Source: Hoplostethus atlanticus (Eukaryota; Chordata; Actinopteri; Trachichthyiformes; Trachichthyidae). From it: 64,000 bases of DNA. The stretch spans positions 1,054,501 through 1,118,500 of the forward strand of contig JAXDDX010000018.1 of the NCBI GenBank assembly GCA_034670405.1. The letters are read 5' to 3'. Shown here in pieces: positions 23,460 to 35,365 of the stretch. Below the pieces are notes generated by a model that was given only the letters and a program-made list of their open reading frames with translations, made no database searches and had not been told where the DNA came from. The translations under genes and the position numbers were made by a program. Each line of letters opens with the position of its first letter. The first letter of the stretch is position 1.

Positions 23460-23474
23460 CAGCAGAGGGCGATG
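23460..23474 (+). promoter_or_regulatory. CTCF-core-like motif CAGCAGAGGGCGATG
   Basis: The sequence matches most of the CTCF core (C-C-A-S-Y-A-G-R-K-G-G-C-R), with 'AGCAGAGGGCG' intact, in an AT-rich setting between cchcr1 and gria3. One-off matches occur by chance, so binding is only inferred. Confidence 0.3.
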
Positions 23475-24579
23475 TGGTCAAAGATGACAGCAAATTATTT
23501 CCAACATTTCAGAGTTCTACTTGATCAATTGCACAAATTCTTTATTAAGATATCCTTGAAGACAATGAAGAACATAAGTTATAATTGTGAATCTATATAG
23601 CTGACCATTTTTAACAGCTCCAGAAACAGCCTATGTGCCCCAAAACACATTATGAACTCATTTCAACAGTATCACAAAACAATAGGGTCAATTTGGCAAT
23701 TAGGTTATAGACATCTGGCTTACCTCCCATGTTAAGTAGGACAGTCAATGATGCAAATTGACACATTTCCTAACATGGCAGCATATGTGTACAGGTAGTG
23801 AAAAATAATCTACATATAATACTTGATTTACTTGTCCACCAGCACTTAATGCCCCATTGATGTTTCTCCACATATAGCAAATTGACATCAACACAGTGAG
23901 AACAGGTTTCTGATGCAGAACTGTCAGGATGATGCAAAATTGTTGTTCCATCCATGAGCCCAGTAAAAATTAATGTTTTAATGTCAAACCTGCATAAATG
24001 CATCTGTGCATTTTAGTTGCCTCAGCAATGCGGAAAATGTGGCACAGCAGCGAGACAACACAGAAGTAAACTCATGAATAATTTAGTAGAGCATAGCAAT
24101 CCGGACAAGACATGAAATAAATGAGGTAATAAAAAGCAATCAATAAGCCCCCAGTGCATTTTATTAACAATTCAGAATTAATGGCATGTAAAATAAGCGA
24201 TCCAACTCAGCAAGTGGCTGCCAGCCTAGCATAGCTATTTTACTTGTGTAACTTTGTCCCTGGCTCCCAGCATGCAGCACTAGACCACTGGATGCTTATG
24301 TGGGGTTTGGCCTCCTTCCCTGGCCTCCCCTGCTGGTCTTCAAAGAATTGTGTGTGTGTGTAGTTGGGGGAGCTTGAAATTTCATGCAAATAAATAATCA
24401 CAGTCAAGTCTGGTTACATTTCAAGGTCCTTGGTTATATTACCACTGACCTTGACCCCAAACACTGATGTGCTACTAGCTTCCTTGAGTTAGCAACACTG
24501 CCTTGGTGTGTCCCCCTGGTTCTGATACTGCTATTGTGTTGTTAGAGAGCAGTATGTCAAGTCAGAATATCTGCTGTCA

Positions 24580-25585
24580 CCAAGTGTCTGTGTCAAGGCT
24601 CAGCCCTAGGTCCTAGTCTACTCACATTCCCAAACCTGCGGGTGGTTCCTCCATCCATTTGTATGCAGATGACACAATTTTGTCTGGTTGAATCGGTGCC
24701 TTTTCAAGAAAGGGTTAATAGGATTCATCAAGCGTTATCATCGCTAAGCCTTGTATTAAATACTCATAAGACAGCCCTCTGAGACACACACACACACACA
24801 CACACTTCTTTGAAATGCCTGGTGAATTGTCAAGAGGGTGCCTTTGGCTGGCAAAAGTCAAATCTTGAGTTTCAATACCACAACTGCTCATCCTTCACTT
24901 TGCAACACTAACCCTGGTCCAGATGATCACCTCAGTCTTACTAGATATACGATATAATGCGATATACAGGACAGAAGGGCAATCCTGAGCAACTTGACGC
25001 TTTACCACAAAACCCATCAGGTTTTCCACCAGTGCTCCTTACAAAGCACACTGCTGTATTCTGTATTGTGTTAACTTTCCATAGCCAAAGTCAGACCTCA
25101 CATAGTCTGACTCCCCCCTATGTGGAGAACCTATTACAAACTTCAGCCTTCACCCGTGATACATTCTCTGCCTATCACATTTTGCCAAATGTCCCCAAAG
25201 TCAAGTCCTCTTGGGGCCAGTCCTCATTCAAGTTTCTACAGCCAGTGACTGGAATATGTGTCAATAGTCCCTAAAACTGGACAATTTTATCCGTGCATCT
25301 TCTTTCAAGGACTCTATAAATACCATTATTTCAGACATACTGTACTGTACTATATTGTTTCACATCCCTATAACCTATCTTGTTATTTGCTGCCCCCAAT
25401 ATGTAACACCTCCATTATTAATTCATATAGTTTTTATTTCCTCACAAATCAAGAAGTTTATTTGTCAAGAAGTTAAGTTTTATGAGTTTCAAATCTCTTC
25501 CCCTTTTGAGGCCTTCTGTCTTTTGTCAGGCTGTATTTGTAAATATGAATTTTTTCTTCATTGTCTTGCCTGATTAAATAAATAC
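24580..25585 (+). mobile_element. Degraded LINE 3' part (reverse transcriptase remnant and 3' tail)
   Basis: A reverse transcriptase motif pair is visible. QGSALGPS starts at 24594 and LYADDTILSG at about 24659-24688, with the YADD catalytic motif at 24662-24673. The two are in different frames, so at least one frameshift has occurred, and a stop follows YADDTILSG. Further on, 24957-25274 encodes PPYVENLLQTSAFTR and KVKSSWGQSSFKF, resembling the C-terminal region of L2-type fish LINEs. The element ends with 'cttgcctgattaaataaataca' in overlapping blocks, a typical 3' tail. It cannot make a functional protein. Confidence 0.72.
24784..24805 (+). repeat. (CA)11 microsatellite inside the LINE remnant
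   Basis: An uninterrupted (AC)n run sits between the reverse transcriptase motif and the C-terminal block of the LINE. Confidence 0.9.
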
Positions 25586-25929
25586 ATAGATCCTGCTTCC
25601 ATTTGCTTTTATGTGTCTGAAAAGACAACCTTGTTGGGGAGCAGGAGCTCTAGGTGAACGACAAACCAGTTCTTTATCATTTTGTCCATACACAACTGGT
25701 GTGGAATGGCATACTACTTGAAAGACAAACCTTGTTTAAAAGCATAAACCTGCTTCTTTGGAATGTACATCATATATATTTAATATCATTCATCACTATT
25801 ATGATCAAATATTGCAGAAAGACCATTACATGTTTTAAATCTAGTGTACTTAGATGAGAATAGCATTGTGGATATGTATGCAGATGTAAAACTTTTCCAA
25901 GCAAACATGTCTTACACAGCGACTTGGAT

Positions 25930-26280
25930 TGTGTGCCCCAGTCCACATCTTTGTCAAAGTTCCTGCAGGCCTGAGGTCAGAGCAAACCTGGAGCCGTGTC
26001 TGAGGCTGATCCAGTATGTCAGTGGAGCCGACCACCAGCGCGGCATGCTGGGTCAGAGCACGGTGGATAGTTGTGCTCTGCCATGGCAGGCCATGCTACT
26101 GGGTAGAACAGCAGCCACAGAGGAGTTGTGTGAGGAAAGGCAGCCAAGTAACCCTATTTATAGATGCAGGAAGTGTGGGGCTTTGCTTAGGGGATTGCAC
26201 TGTACCGAACTGTCCAATCTTCAAACTGAAGGCCAGCTTTTTCACAGAACAGCCTCAATTTACAGTATTTTCCTATTGTA
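25930..26280 (+). other. Isolated GC-rich open segment, unknown
   Basis: A plus-strand frame stays open from 25844 to 26281 across a segment of clearly higher GC than its surroundings, with several CpGs. The translation includes VRANLEPCLRLIQYVSG and PIYRCRKCGALLR, the latter with a CxxC pair. I do not recognise the family. Upstream or downstream exons with convincing splice sites were not found. It may be a decayed exon or pseudogene fragment, or chance. Confidence 0.25.
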
Positions 26281-26739
26281 ATGCTTTATTATAGTGGGTT
26301 TTTTGGTGTCTACTTTGATGAAGGTCAAGCTATTGTAGTATACTGACCTCAGACAACTGACAAAAATAGATGACAAAAATACTTTGGGTCCCTGACTACG
26401 AGCATGGATGGTCTTTACTATAGAGATCTAGAGAGGAAGTTGCTGTGGGTCAAACCTGCTCACATTCTGCCAGGGGAAACGTTTGTCAGAGCAAAAATCT
26501 CTATGACCGACAGTCTTATTTCATCAGCAACCGAAGGCTTGCTTTAAAGTAAAACAAAGAGAGAAGCATAGTGAAATACAGCTGGACAACACAATGACGA
26601 GCATTTCCCCCCCGGCTGATAAATAAATAAAATCTCAAACTTCTCAAACTCAAACTATCTTGTTCTTGATTATGAGATGACAAACCTCGGGGCAAAACCA
26701 CGCGGTCTACCAGCACGTCTAGCTAAATGATGTTTCCAG

Positions 26740-28160
26740 CTGTGACATATAATTGAGGTATTTTCACATTCAATTCACTGTAACATGAACGTTTAAATCA
26801 GGAGAGTTATAAGCAATGGACAATTTTTTCATCTCCTTTTATAGCAAGTTTAGAGTTGGATTTTGGTAAGATGGCTGCCATATGTGCTTTATGATCCTCC
26901 TCAAAAGTTACTCTGGGCTTGCAATTAGCCTGCCTCACTTGTTTTTTAACACCTTTTTTAAAAACACAGTGACAGACTGGCAGGAGTTTGAATTAGTCCA
27001 CTAAAATCATGATTAGCAAACTGAAAGACCATTCACTTCAATGCTACTTATTTGGACAGCAGCAACAATTCCAAAATGTAACTTGCTGATTCGATCCATG
27101 TAGGCTTCTCATTGACTTCATCGTTCATCTAAATAAATAAAATAAAATAAAGTGTAATCCTTGGATCGGTTTTGAAGTAGCAACACGCGTCATGATATGC
27201 TGTTTACTTCAGGTTTAGTATTTGGTTGTGCTTACCTTGCAACCCTCAGCGCATCGGATATGCATCTAAAACACCATCAACAGTCTTCAGGTTGTGTGTT
27301 AGTATCATTGCAAAATGTTGCCAGTAAACATTACATTTAGAGAGTAAGTGCTCTGCAGTTGGAGGGGACAGGATTGCAAGCAGTTAAGGCTGGGACTTTT
27401 CTAAAATGTCATACCCATCATTTGACATAAGATCAAAGGCATTGTTGTGATAGTGATAGATTGTCCCAATGACTTACGCCGATATAAAATGCCTCTGGAG
27501 AGTGTTTGAGCCACAATTCACTCATCGTTTTCGAGTCCTTTGCAACTATAAAGAAAGTTGCTGGAAACTCATTGCAAGCCAGTGGGTAAAAACTCCAATG
27601 TTTGTTCTGTCCTTTAAAACATCTGTTGTGGAGATCTCATCCGGCACAAAAAGACACAAGAAATGTTTGGAGAAAACAGAACATGAATAATTCAAATTGC
27701 CAGGCTAATTTGTTTTGTTCTGTAGTGCTTTGCCAGTGGGATCTTCTGCAGTTGAAGACATGGGAATGTTTAATCAAATTGGCATTAATATTCATCTGTG
27801 CTGCTGCACCTTCGCTCCCTGCGGTTACCAGCATGCTGCTCAAATAAGGTTTCCTAATTACTGGGATTTCAGAGACTTTCTCTTTTATTATTTTCTCCAT
27901 TTGCTGGCAATCTGTTTTACAGAATGTCATTTTGATTCAATTTTTGTTCCTAATGAGGATCCTTTAGGAAGGATCGTCATGTGACAATTTAATTACATAT
28001 TCAATATAGTAATGGACAGCTGAATTTACTCTTTTCAATAATGCATCGACACAATTTTTCATTGTTTCAAGAACCCAGGAAATAATGATTTTGCGAGGCA
28101 ATTACTGCCATCTGCAAACATCTCTCACTTCTTGACTTGAAGTGATGAGCCTAATGGTAG
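26740..28160. promoter_or_regulatory. Possible conserved noncoding block
   Basis: This non-repetitive stretch has dense homeodomain-type motifs (ctaattactgggatt at 27855-27869, taatgaggatcc, ttaattacat), Sox-like ACAATTT/ATTGTT and an E-box-like ccatctgc. No sustained frame looks coding. It lies about 7 kb upstream of gria3. Conservation is an untested guess from composition. Confidence 0.25.
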
Positions 28161-28361
28161 CAAAGAGTCATTATCCGTTCCTCTACATGAAAACGCCTTG
28201 AGCTTCCCTTCTTTAAACAGAATGCTAATGCTAGTAATGTTAATAAGGTATTAGCAGAGATGCGCTGGAGGGTAAACCCACCTAAACTCACTTTACACAT
28301 AGAATAGAGTTTACCCATCTTGGAGAGCCATGTGTATGCAGGCTTTCATTCAAACCAAACA

Positions 28362-28445
28362 CTACGTTACGTTACATTACATTACAGGCATTTGGCAGAC
28401 GCTTTTATCCAAAGTAACTTACAATAAGTGCATTCAACGTAGGTA
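28362..28445 (+). repeat. Dispersed teleost repeat core with (ACATT)n lead
   Basis: A short cgttacattac repeat is followed by ggcatttggcagacgctttt and atccaaagtaacttacaata, a very widespread fish repeat core. It is the plus-strand counterpart of 1024-1060. Confidence 0.6.
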
Positions 28446-31400
28446 GGCAAGAGAACTATTAGTCACCAGAAATCGTAAGTGCATTTCCTTCCTAAACAAG
28501 CATCTAAGAGCAGAGCAGCTGATTACAAAGTGTGCTCATCAGTGAAATCAGCTGCTGTAGTGTTTGATTGGAATAAAAACCTGCAGACTCTCGATGGCAC
28601 ATGGTCGGAGACCGCTGGTATACATCAAAGTAAGTACCATCAAACTGATCTAAGTTATATAAAGATAGGGGCTTTTAAGGCAACAAAGCAAAAACTTCAT
28701 GCTTTTCTGAAAATGTAATTGACTTGGTTTATGGTAGATTGGTGTTTGTTTACCTTATGTGCCTTCAGGAATAGTGTAGTGTCCAGTGGGGAACAGGCAC
28801 ACACCCAGGATCTCATGCACTCCAAGCAATGACGCTACCACTAACAACAACAGGTCCTTCCAGGGTCGCTACACCATCCCCACCAGACGGGAGAGTGTGT
28901 CCCACACTCAACTATTGCATCCTTCAGATCACATCTCTTGCATTGACACGTCTCACCAATGGCCTTTACCACACCATCCACCTTCTGACATCAGTGTAAC
29001 CACTGACAGTGACCAGGCGTGAACCCATGACCTCAGGAAACCCAGGATGGATGGTTACCAGTCAATGTTAGCTATGTGGTCGATAGAAGGTCTGTAGTTA
29101 GGTACTAGGCTTACGTGCGTCATGGAAACCACTGAGTGAGACTGACTCCCTATTTGCAATAATTAGCTAGACAAGACAAAAGAGCTGCTGTTGCGTTACT
29201 TGGATAAAATAGATGAAAGAGAACCGTCACACAGAATGATGTGGCTTTGATGTTGATATTGGCAGTGTTCAAGGTAATGCTTCGCCTCATCATTTTCTGA
29301 CTCGCTTAGATTAGTTTGGCTAGCTCAGTCAGTAAGAAAGAGCCTCAGTGAAGGATCACAAGACTGACTTTTATGGATTTAATTCATTACCATTACATTG
29401 AAAACACACAACCACAACCACAGTTACAAGATATCACGAGGGAAACAATCAACCCAAAACGTAAAAAAAACAGAACAAAACCAAAAAGAAGCATCTCTCC
29501 TATTGAAATATAGCCAACAACACTCGATGACGTTATGATAGGGCAGCTTCTGTAGTTATCACGTACAGGCCAGAGGCAGAGTGGTGCTCTGCTGTGGACA
29601 AGCTGTAATGGAGTGATTACTCAGTGCTGTCTAACCAAATAGGTGTCGTGGTTGGACACATCTACAGCTTGCTTTTGTCCACTCAGCTGCCCCAAAGAAA
29701 AAACGTTGGCATCCTTCCACAGTGTGATCGCCCCCGCTTGAAACACAGCGGCCTCTGTATTCAACCTTGTGAGAATCTCTCACGCTGATGGACTCACTGG
29801 CTACAGGTGCTGGACCTTGACGATGAGATGAATTGCAAAAATTGAAACATCTGTCGCCAACAAGTTCTGACTCGCCAGGCGCTACCTGGTGGTCTGTAAG
29901 TTAGGGGGAATAAAATGAAAGCCTGTATTGAAAGATGTGACACTTTGGTTAGGTTCAGAGCGCTCAGTTGAAACCACGCTGGATCATAAATATAGTCTAG
30001 CCGTTTTACCAGGGCACCTTAGGAGACTGAAATATGAAAGGCTACCAGTCGTGGAGTTTTATAGCACTCGATGTGCTCTTTTTTTATCCTCGGACCATCT
30101 GAACTACTTTAGAGCAGTTATTCTAGGCCTGACCTTGAGTACAACATCACAAAGTACTATATCCTGATTTCATTTTAGGAATTTTCAGTTTCTTCAGATT
30201 ACTTGACTGCACTTAAAATTGCTCTTGGAAATACAGTCAGACACACTGGCTTGTCACATACAGTCTGTGTGGTCTGTTTTGATAGTGGCAATTACGGCTA
30301 CACTTACTTTGCACTTAAAACGACATTATTAATCTCAGTCTTTATCCACTGCACAATAGTCCCCTGGGGTTTATTCTCTCTGTGTGTGTGACACTGGCTA
30401 AACACAAGTTGTGATTTTAAAACGAAATGGGCCGCAGTCTGATCCGCTGCACAAAACCCCATCAGGGAGTACAACTTGTTTCACACTCTGTTTAATTCCA
30501 TTTGCGAACTCTTGATCCTCGACCAAGACTAAATCGTGGCAGTAGATATACAGCACGCTGTTTACATTTGAAGACATTGTTTACCACTGGATTTCTCATC
30601 TTTAATTATCCAATGCCAACCTTCATTTTCTTCATCTGCTCAAGGAAAATGAGGCTGCGCATGCATCGAAGCACTTCTGCTGTTCACTCTTCAATTCCCC
30701 TAGCAGGCTTTGGCCCTAATGTCAACTTAAATGTGAAATGCAGAGCCGCAGCAAGCCGTCACATGCCTGGAAAGGTCCACATCCAATTTCACAGGTTCTA
30801 GCTCTGAGTAATGATGGCAAAACAGAACAAACTGAAGTAAACAGATGCAGAGACAATCCCTAAAGCATTTAGAATATTAACTAATATGCTGTTAGACAAA
30901 AGGAATAAAACATATATGCAAAGCTTGGCTTTTTCCAGATAGATGCTTCAGAAATGATGAGGAAAGTCGAGCCTGTGTTGCATGGATAATATTTCTCTTT
31001 GATTGGGTCGTAATTTAATGGCTCAGCATCTCAGTTTTCTTCCACATTTTACAACTCAGGCACTTTCACTGTGTGTACAGAATTTGAGATCCTGTTTGTT
31101 TTTGTATCGCTGCATCTGCAGATCGTTTGTTTGACAAAATGTTCACAATACATTTAAAAGAAAATGATTAAAAGTAAACTGACTGGAGAGACAGTTGAAA
31201 ACCAAATGACTTTTTGCTGATTTAACTAATCTGGATGATTGGTGTGTCTGGCTGTAGCTGTGTGCTCTCTGTTACCAGAGCTGCTTTGTATTTAGGCCAC
31301 TCCACTCCCTCAGGCTTACAACTTGTGTGCATTATTCTGTGGGTTATAACAAGCTATTACTATATGAAACAGGGCTAAGGTCACAGACTTTGATAGATTT

Positions 31401-32538
31401 GTATTGACAATTAATAAAACACACCATGATATCTGTGATTGCTTTCCTGTTACACAGTGAAAGAGTAAATCATTTCAAATGACTGAAATGTTTGCACACA
31501 TTATATGATGGCAGTAGTTCCTGCAGTAGATGTTTTCTGATCTGTCACACATGGTAGTAATAGAATTATGTGGATTTCACCCTCACAACATGATTGTGAT
31601 TCTTTTCCAAAGCCAATTTACAATCACATTAAACAATGCTGACATTTGGCTGCACACTATCTCACTAACTAGCCTGGGTGCATGGTTTATCATCACATTG
31701 CCCATGTAAGCTCTTTGGAGCGATGCCAGAGCTACACTATGCTATTAATTGCACCCACCATATGGTCAACAGTTTACAAATGACATTTTTACTTAAACTC
31801 CATAGGAGGTGCTGAAAAAGCCTGCTGACATTTACACTCAATTGAATCCTGTTAAAGAGGCTGTGTATCAGAGAGAAACTCCTTAAGCAGACCTCCTTTG
31901 CTAAGGTGAAGAGTGGAAAACATGCCAGAGATGGGCCAGAGAAGCACTGTAAAGATAACCTGACGGCTTTCCTAAAGACTGCTAACATTTATTGAAATGC
32001 TGTCAGGAGACCACATGCCTGCTGGGATATTTAGTGTTGTCATACCGTCACGCAGATTGCCTGGGTGCACGGAGAGTTTAGTAGGGTTTAGTCTATCGTA
32101 GTCTGCACCTTGGATGACTTTGAATGGTGCCGGGAAATTGATTATGACAGAAGTCCCTGGCACCGGTTTTGCTAGAATTTGAACAGTTTCAATCTATCAT
32201 TTAGTGGACAGGAGCAAACTGCATCATTTTGCCAGTGCTGGAGAGGCCACATGGCATTCAAACGGATGGATGACTGTAAATAGTGTAGCTCCTCAAAATG
32301 TCACGCCGTTCGGACAATATTTTGAAACACTTTTGTTCATGACATGAAACTTTGTTGTTATACATTCTATATAGCCACAGCCGTATCCTGTGAATGATAC
32401 GAGTTGTATGCCAAGCATGAAATCACACATCCAGATCAATAACCACAGACCCTGTAGCCTATTCTGCTGCGCTGGTTTGGCCCTCAGTCAGATAGGAAGC
32501 TTTAATGATTTCAGACCCTATAACTCACAAACAGACAG

Positions 32539-32564
32539 ACACACACACACACACACACACACAC
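32539..32564 (+). repeat. (CA)13 microsatellite
   Basis: An uninterrupted AC dinucleotide run, preceded by two CAGA units. Confidence 0.95.
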
Positions 32565-33344
32565 TCCCCTGTTCCAACAAAACACACTCTTTGAGCACAT
32601 ATTGTACTACTCAAGTAATCTAATGCAATACATGAGAAGCCCACAATCAGCAAACAATTCTGGAGTGAATAGTAATGCAATTTTAATCTCTTCAAATGAG
32701 TCAATGAATAAAGAGAATGGCCCTCATGTGGTTATCCTTCAGAAATTGAGTTCCATAAAATTTATTTCAATTAATTAACTTGGTCTTAAAGCACAATCTC
32801 ATCATAATAAACCTCATCTATAAGCACGCAAAGCACTTTACATAGTTTACTGCTGTATAATGAAACCAATGGCTTAATTGTAATAAGGAATTCTATAAAA
32901 TAACATCATTAATGTTCAAAATCAAAATCACATGTAAAACTAAAAGGCAACCATTGTGGTGATCTAGACGTTTAGCTGCTGCATTTAGTATAAAGTGGAG
33001 CCATTAGAAACTATCGATGGAGACAGGAGTAAATAGAGTTGCAGTGGTCTAAAAGGGAGGCAATAAAAGGAAGATAAAATCAAGTTTGCAGACTTTATTT
33101 GCTTCAGTATAATTGTATCCAGCACTTGATAATGTGAATTTTTTGTTCTTCTGCTCAGTTCACTGGGTTTTAGGGCCGGATATCGTCAGCACAGCAGTTG
33201 AAAGAGGCGATTGCAGGCTGTGCTGCTGGTGTAGCGATGCATCGTGTTCCCGTGTTCTTACGAAAAGTTATGCACGCTTGATTTGTACCGTATGAACAGA
33301 CACATAACCTATTGCTGCATGTGCGCTAAGATCAAATCAAACTA

Positions 33345-33415
33345 AGGTTACGGTTACAGTTTAAAGTTAGGGTTAAGGTTAGGCAGCTAAAAGAATTTGG
33401 TTAAGGTTAGGGTAT
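33345..33415 (+). repeat. Degenerate telomere-like repeats (GGTTAG/TTAGGG)
   Basis: The segment contains aaggttacggttacag, gttagggttaaggttagg and ggttaaggttagggtattgg. These are diverged TTAGGG-type units interrupted by other sequence. Such short interstitial stretches can be part of a dispersed repeat rather than a true former telomere. Confidence 0.6.
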
Positions 33416-33649
33416 TGGTTTTGGCCTATGGTTAAATAAGAAACACTTTCACTGTAAACCTCACTCACTTGGTTGGTACTTGAACGTGGGTGGCCGGAGT
33501 TGAAGTCAAATGTTTTCACCCTTAGGCCACCCTGACCTCCACGTCCTTATTTTCCACCGCGCTATTTCTATGTGAGAATACTGCCTGTTGCACTCGCATG
33601 ACCTCCACCTCATGTTTTTCAGTGCCATACATTTCATAACTGTGAACTA

Positions 33650-33840
33650 TGAACGTGATATGAGAACACGTTGAGCGATAAGCAAGATTCCCACTCTTGT
33701 CACCTGGGCTCGATTCCTGGTGATGGTGATACAGTCTATTGTCTATTGTACGTGCTGCACTGACCTTTTTGACCTCTGCAAGGGAACAGGTCCTGTTGTC
33801 CTTTTCCCACGTATCATTATGTACTGTGTTAATATGTAAG
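33650..33840 (+). repeat. Possible tRNA-related SINE fragment
   Basis: The string 'cacctgggctcgattcctggtg' in overlapping blocks resembles a tRNA B-box with T-arm, with 'gagcgataagcaagattcccac' upstream. A poly-pyrimidine and 'tgttgtccttttccca' tail follows. The A-box is weak. A real tRNA is unlikely, because no cloverleaf could be folded by eye. Confidence 0.35.
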
Positions 33841-34697
33841 TAATGTAATGTCTCTGCACCGATTCCACTAGGACAGATTCATCTACATTTATCGCTCTTG
33901 ATGAATAAAAATAGTAACCCAAACTCTAAAATTGACTTGTAGTGATATATCGGTCACATCCTCAAAGCATCCCAGATACAATTTCAGCATTGTCACTGTG
34001 GTGGATTCAGGGCTTAGTGATTCATTAGAGTCTAGCTACAGGTTCCACATAGGGCCCTTATTCAGTGTCCATGTGGTTGACAATTGTCTATGACCTACAG
34101 CACATTTCTAACAGCATGTGGCAGACGGCCCAGCAATACCCTTTACAAAGTCTGAATTTACAACCATGACACACAATAATGGCTTTTGATTGGGTGTTTT
34201 ACCAGGGAGAACCTAACCCCTGACCCCTTTAAGGGCTTTCAAATGAGGTTGGCGCCCTTCTCTGCGTCAACTATTGTTGTAACCTGAAAAAACTGACCGT
34301 GAACTTCAATGACCAACACCAGTAAGTCCATTAGCGTTCTAATGTATAGCATTAGGTAGGCTACTTGGCAGGTGGAGCTGTTAAACAGTGATAGATCAGT
34401 GCATTAGCTTGCACCTCTGCAGTCTCTACACTCAAACTCCTGCAGGGGACAGCCTAAGATTATAGAGCTCCCGTTCATGAATATGTGCTACATGAGTGCT
34501 GGTCTCCACCTAAATACATTATAGAGAGAGAGTCCAGAATGCATTTGGGTGTAAATAACTACAATAAAATAGTAAATAACTATGTATTAGCTACCAAAAC
34601 TGGATATTACCATTGGTCATGTGAATAGGGGTTGAAGCAGTAATGGAAACACACTGTTATTTTCCTTATAATATAATAGATTAGAATATATAACATG

Positions 34698-34700
34698 ATG

Positions 34701-34750
<50 letters not shown>

Positions 34751-34780
34751 GAGACACACACACACACACACACACACACA
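34698..34780 (+). repeat. Compound microsatellite (GATA)n(GACA)n(CA)n
   Basis: Two GATA units, about ten GACA units and then (CA)n form one continuous simple-sequence tract of about 80 bp, ending 500 bp before the gria3 ATG. Confidence 0.95.
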
Positions 34781-34849
34781 CTTAAGACAGCAGTCAGCAG
34801 TATACATCCTGTACTGGACCGGTACTGGGCTGCTCTCCCTTGTGCTCCA

Positions 34850-35277
34850 GGCGCACCAACCCAGCAGACTGCTGGCTGCGCCGTCTCAGACCACAACTCT
34901 GCAGTGACGTGAGGAGGACGAGGCTGCTCTTATTATAATTCAACGTCAGATCAAGTTTGATAAACGCCCCCCACTCCCTCCTCCTCTCCTCTCCTCTCCC
35001 CCTCCCTCCCTCCTTCTGTGGCCCATTTGAAAAGATCCTTATTCACACTCTTCTCCTCTCCAGCACCACCACCACCACCACCACCATCTTTGAGAGAAGT
35101 CAGTGCCTTTTGGTTTTCAGCAGCAGGGAGCAGTCGCACTGACACGCGCCCAGTGGGAGAGACCCGACGCATCTTGTGGATTTCTTTGCGCATAAGCCCG
35201 CGTACATGCTGTTTTTTCCCCCGCTGCTCCTGTATCACATTCAGACCAGGAGTTGATTTCTGCCGTCGGAGAGCAAA
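34850..35277 (+). promoter_or_regulatory. gria3 promoter and 5' UTR region
   Basis: A GC- and CpG-enriched block follows the microsatellite. It contains TGACGTGAG (CRE-like) at 34905-34913, an AT-rich 'ttattataatt' at about 34930 that could serve as a TATA-like element, a 45-base C/T tract (ctccctcctcctctcctctc and continuing, about 34974-35017), and a (CCA)n run at 35064-35087. The start of transcription is inferred to lie downstream of 34940. Confidence 0.5.
35206..35256 (+). other. Upstream ORF in gria3 5' leader (16 codons)
   Basis: ATG at 35206-35208 opens a 16-residue frame (MLFFPPLLLYHIQTRS) that stops at TGA 35254-35256, 21 bases before the gria3 ATG. AMPA receptor leaders in mammals carry uORFs that dampen translation, so this could act the same way if transcription starts upstream of it. 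Confidence 0.45.
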
Positions 35278-35365
35278 ATGAGGCACCGCGTGAGAGCGAC
35301 AGTCCTTATTTTGTTGTGTTTTTGGGGGAAATCGCTCGCAGGGTTTCCAAACCAAATCAATATTG
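35278..35365 (+). CDS. gria3: gria3 exon 1 (coding part, signal peptide)
   Basis: The start is gcaaaATGagg and the donor is atattg|gtaagt. It encodes a basic N-terminus, a hydrophobic core ([10 protein letters not shown]) and mature GFPNQINIG, split after one base of the next Gly codon. No in-frame ATG precedes it in the leader. Confidence 0.93.

Larger units (their letters stand above)
21183..24579. other. cchcr1 3' UTR/flank and intergenic DNA
   Basis: AT-rich, with no recognisable coding sequence. It holds candidate poly-A signals and a CTCF-core-like motif at 23460-23474 (separate entry). Confidence 0.5.
25586..34697. other. Intergenic region upstream of gria3
   Basis: No recognisable gene. 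Besides the elements listed separately, it contains a (CA)n at 32539-32564, a dispersed repeat relic at about 32815-33080 (reverse 'caaagtgctttaca' and 'gagttgcagtggtctaaaagggaggc' blocks), and long AT-rich unique sequence. Confidence 0.45.

Noticed and set aside
33690-33760. Possible tRNA gene
   Set aside because: Only a B-box/T-arm-like string is present. The A-box is weak and no cloverleaf could be drawn, so it is listed as a possible SINE fragment.
35018-35281. 87-codon frame ending on the gria3 start codon (ATGA overlap)
   Set aside because: The frame has no ATG, since it begins with GTG, so it is not a plausible eukaryotic uORF. The ATG-initiated uORF at 35206 was kept instead.
34951-35355. 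134-codon minus-strand open frame across the gria3 leader
   Set aside because: It is antisense to the C/T tract, (CCA)n run and gria3 exon 1. The Gly- and Glu-rich peptide is a by-product of simple sequence.
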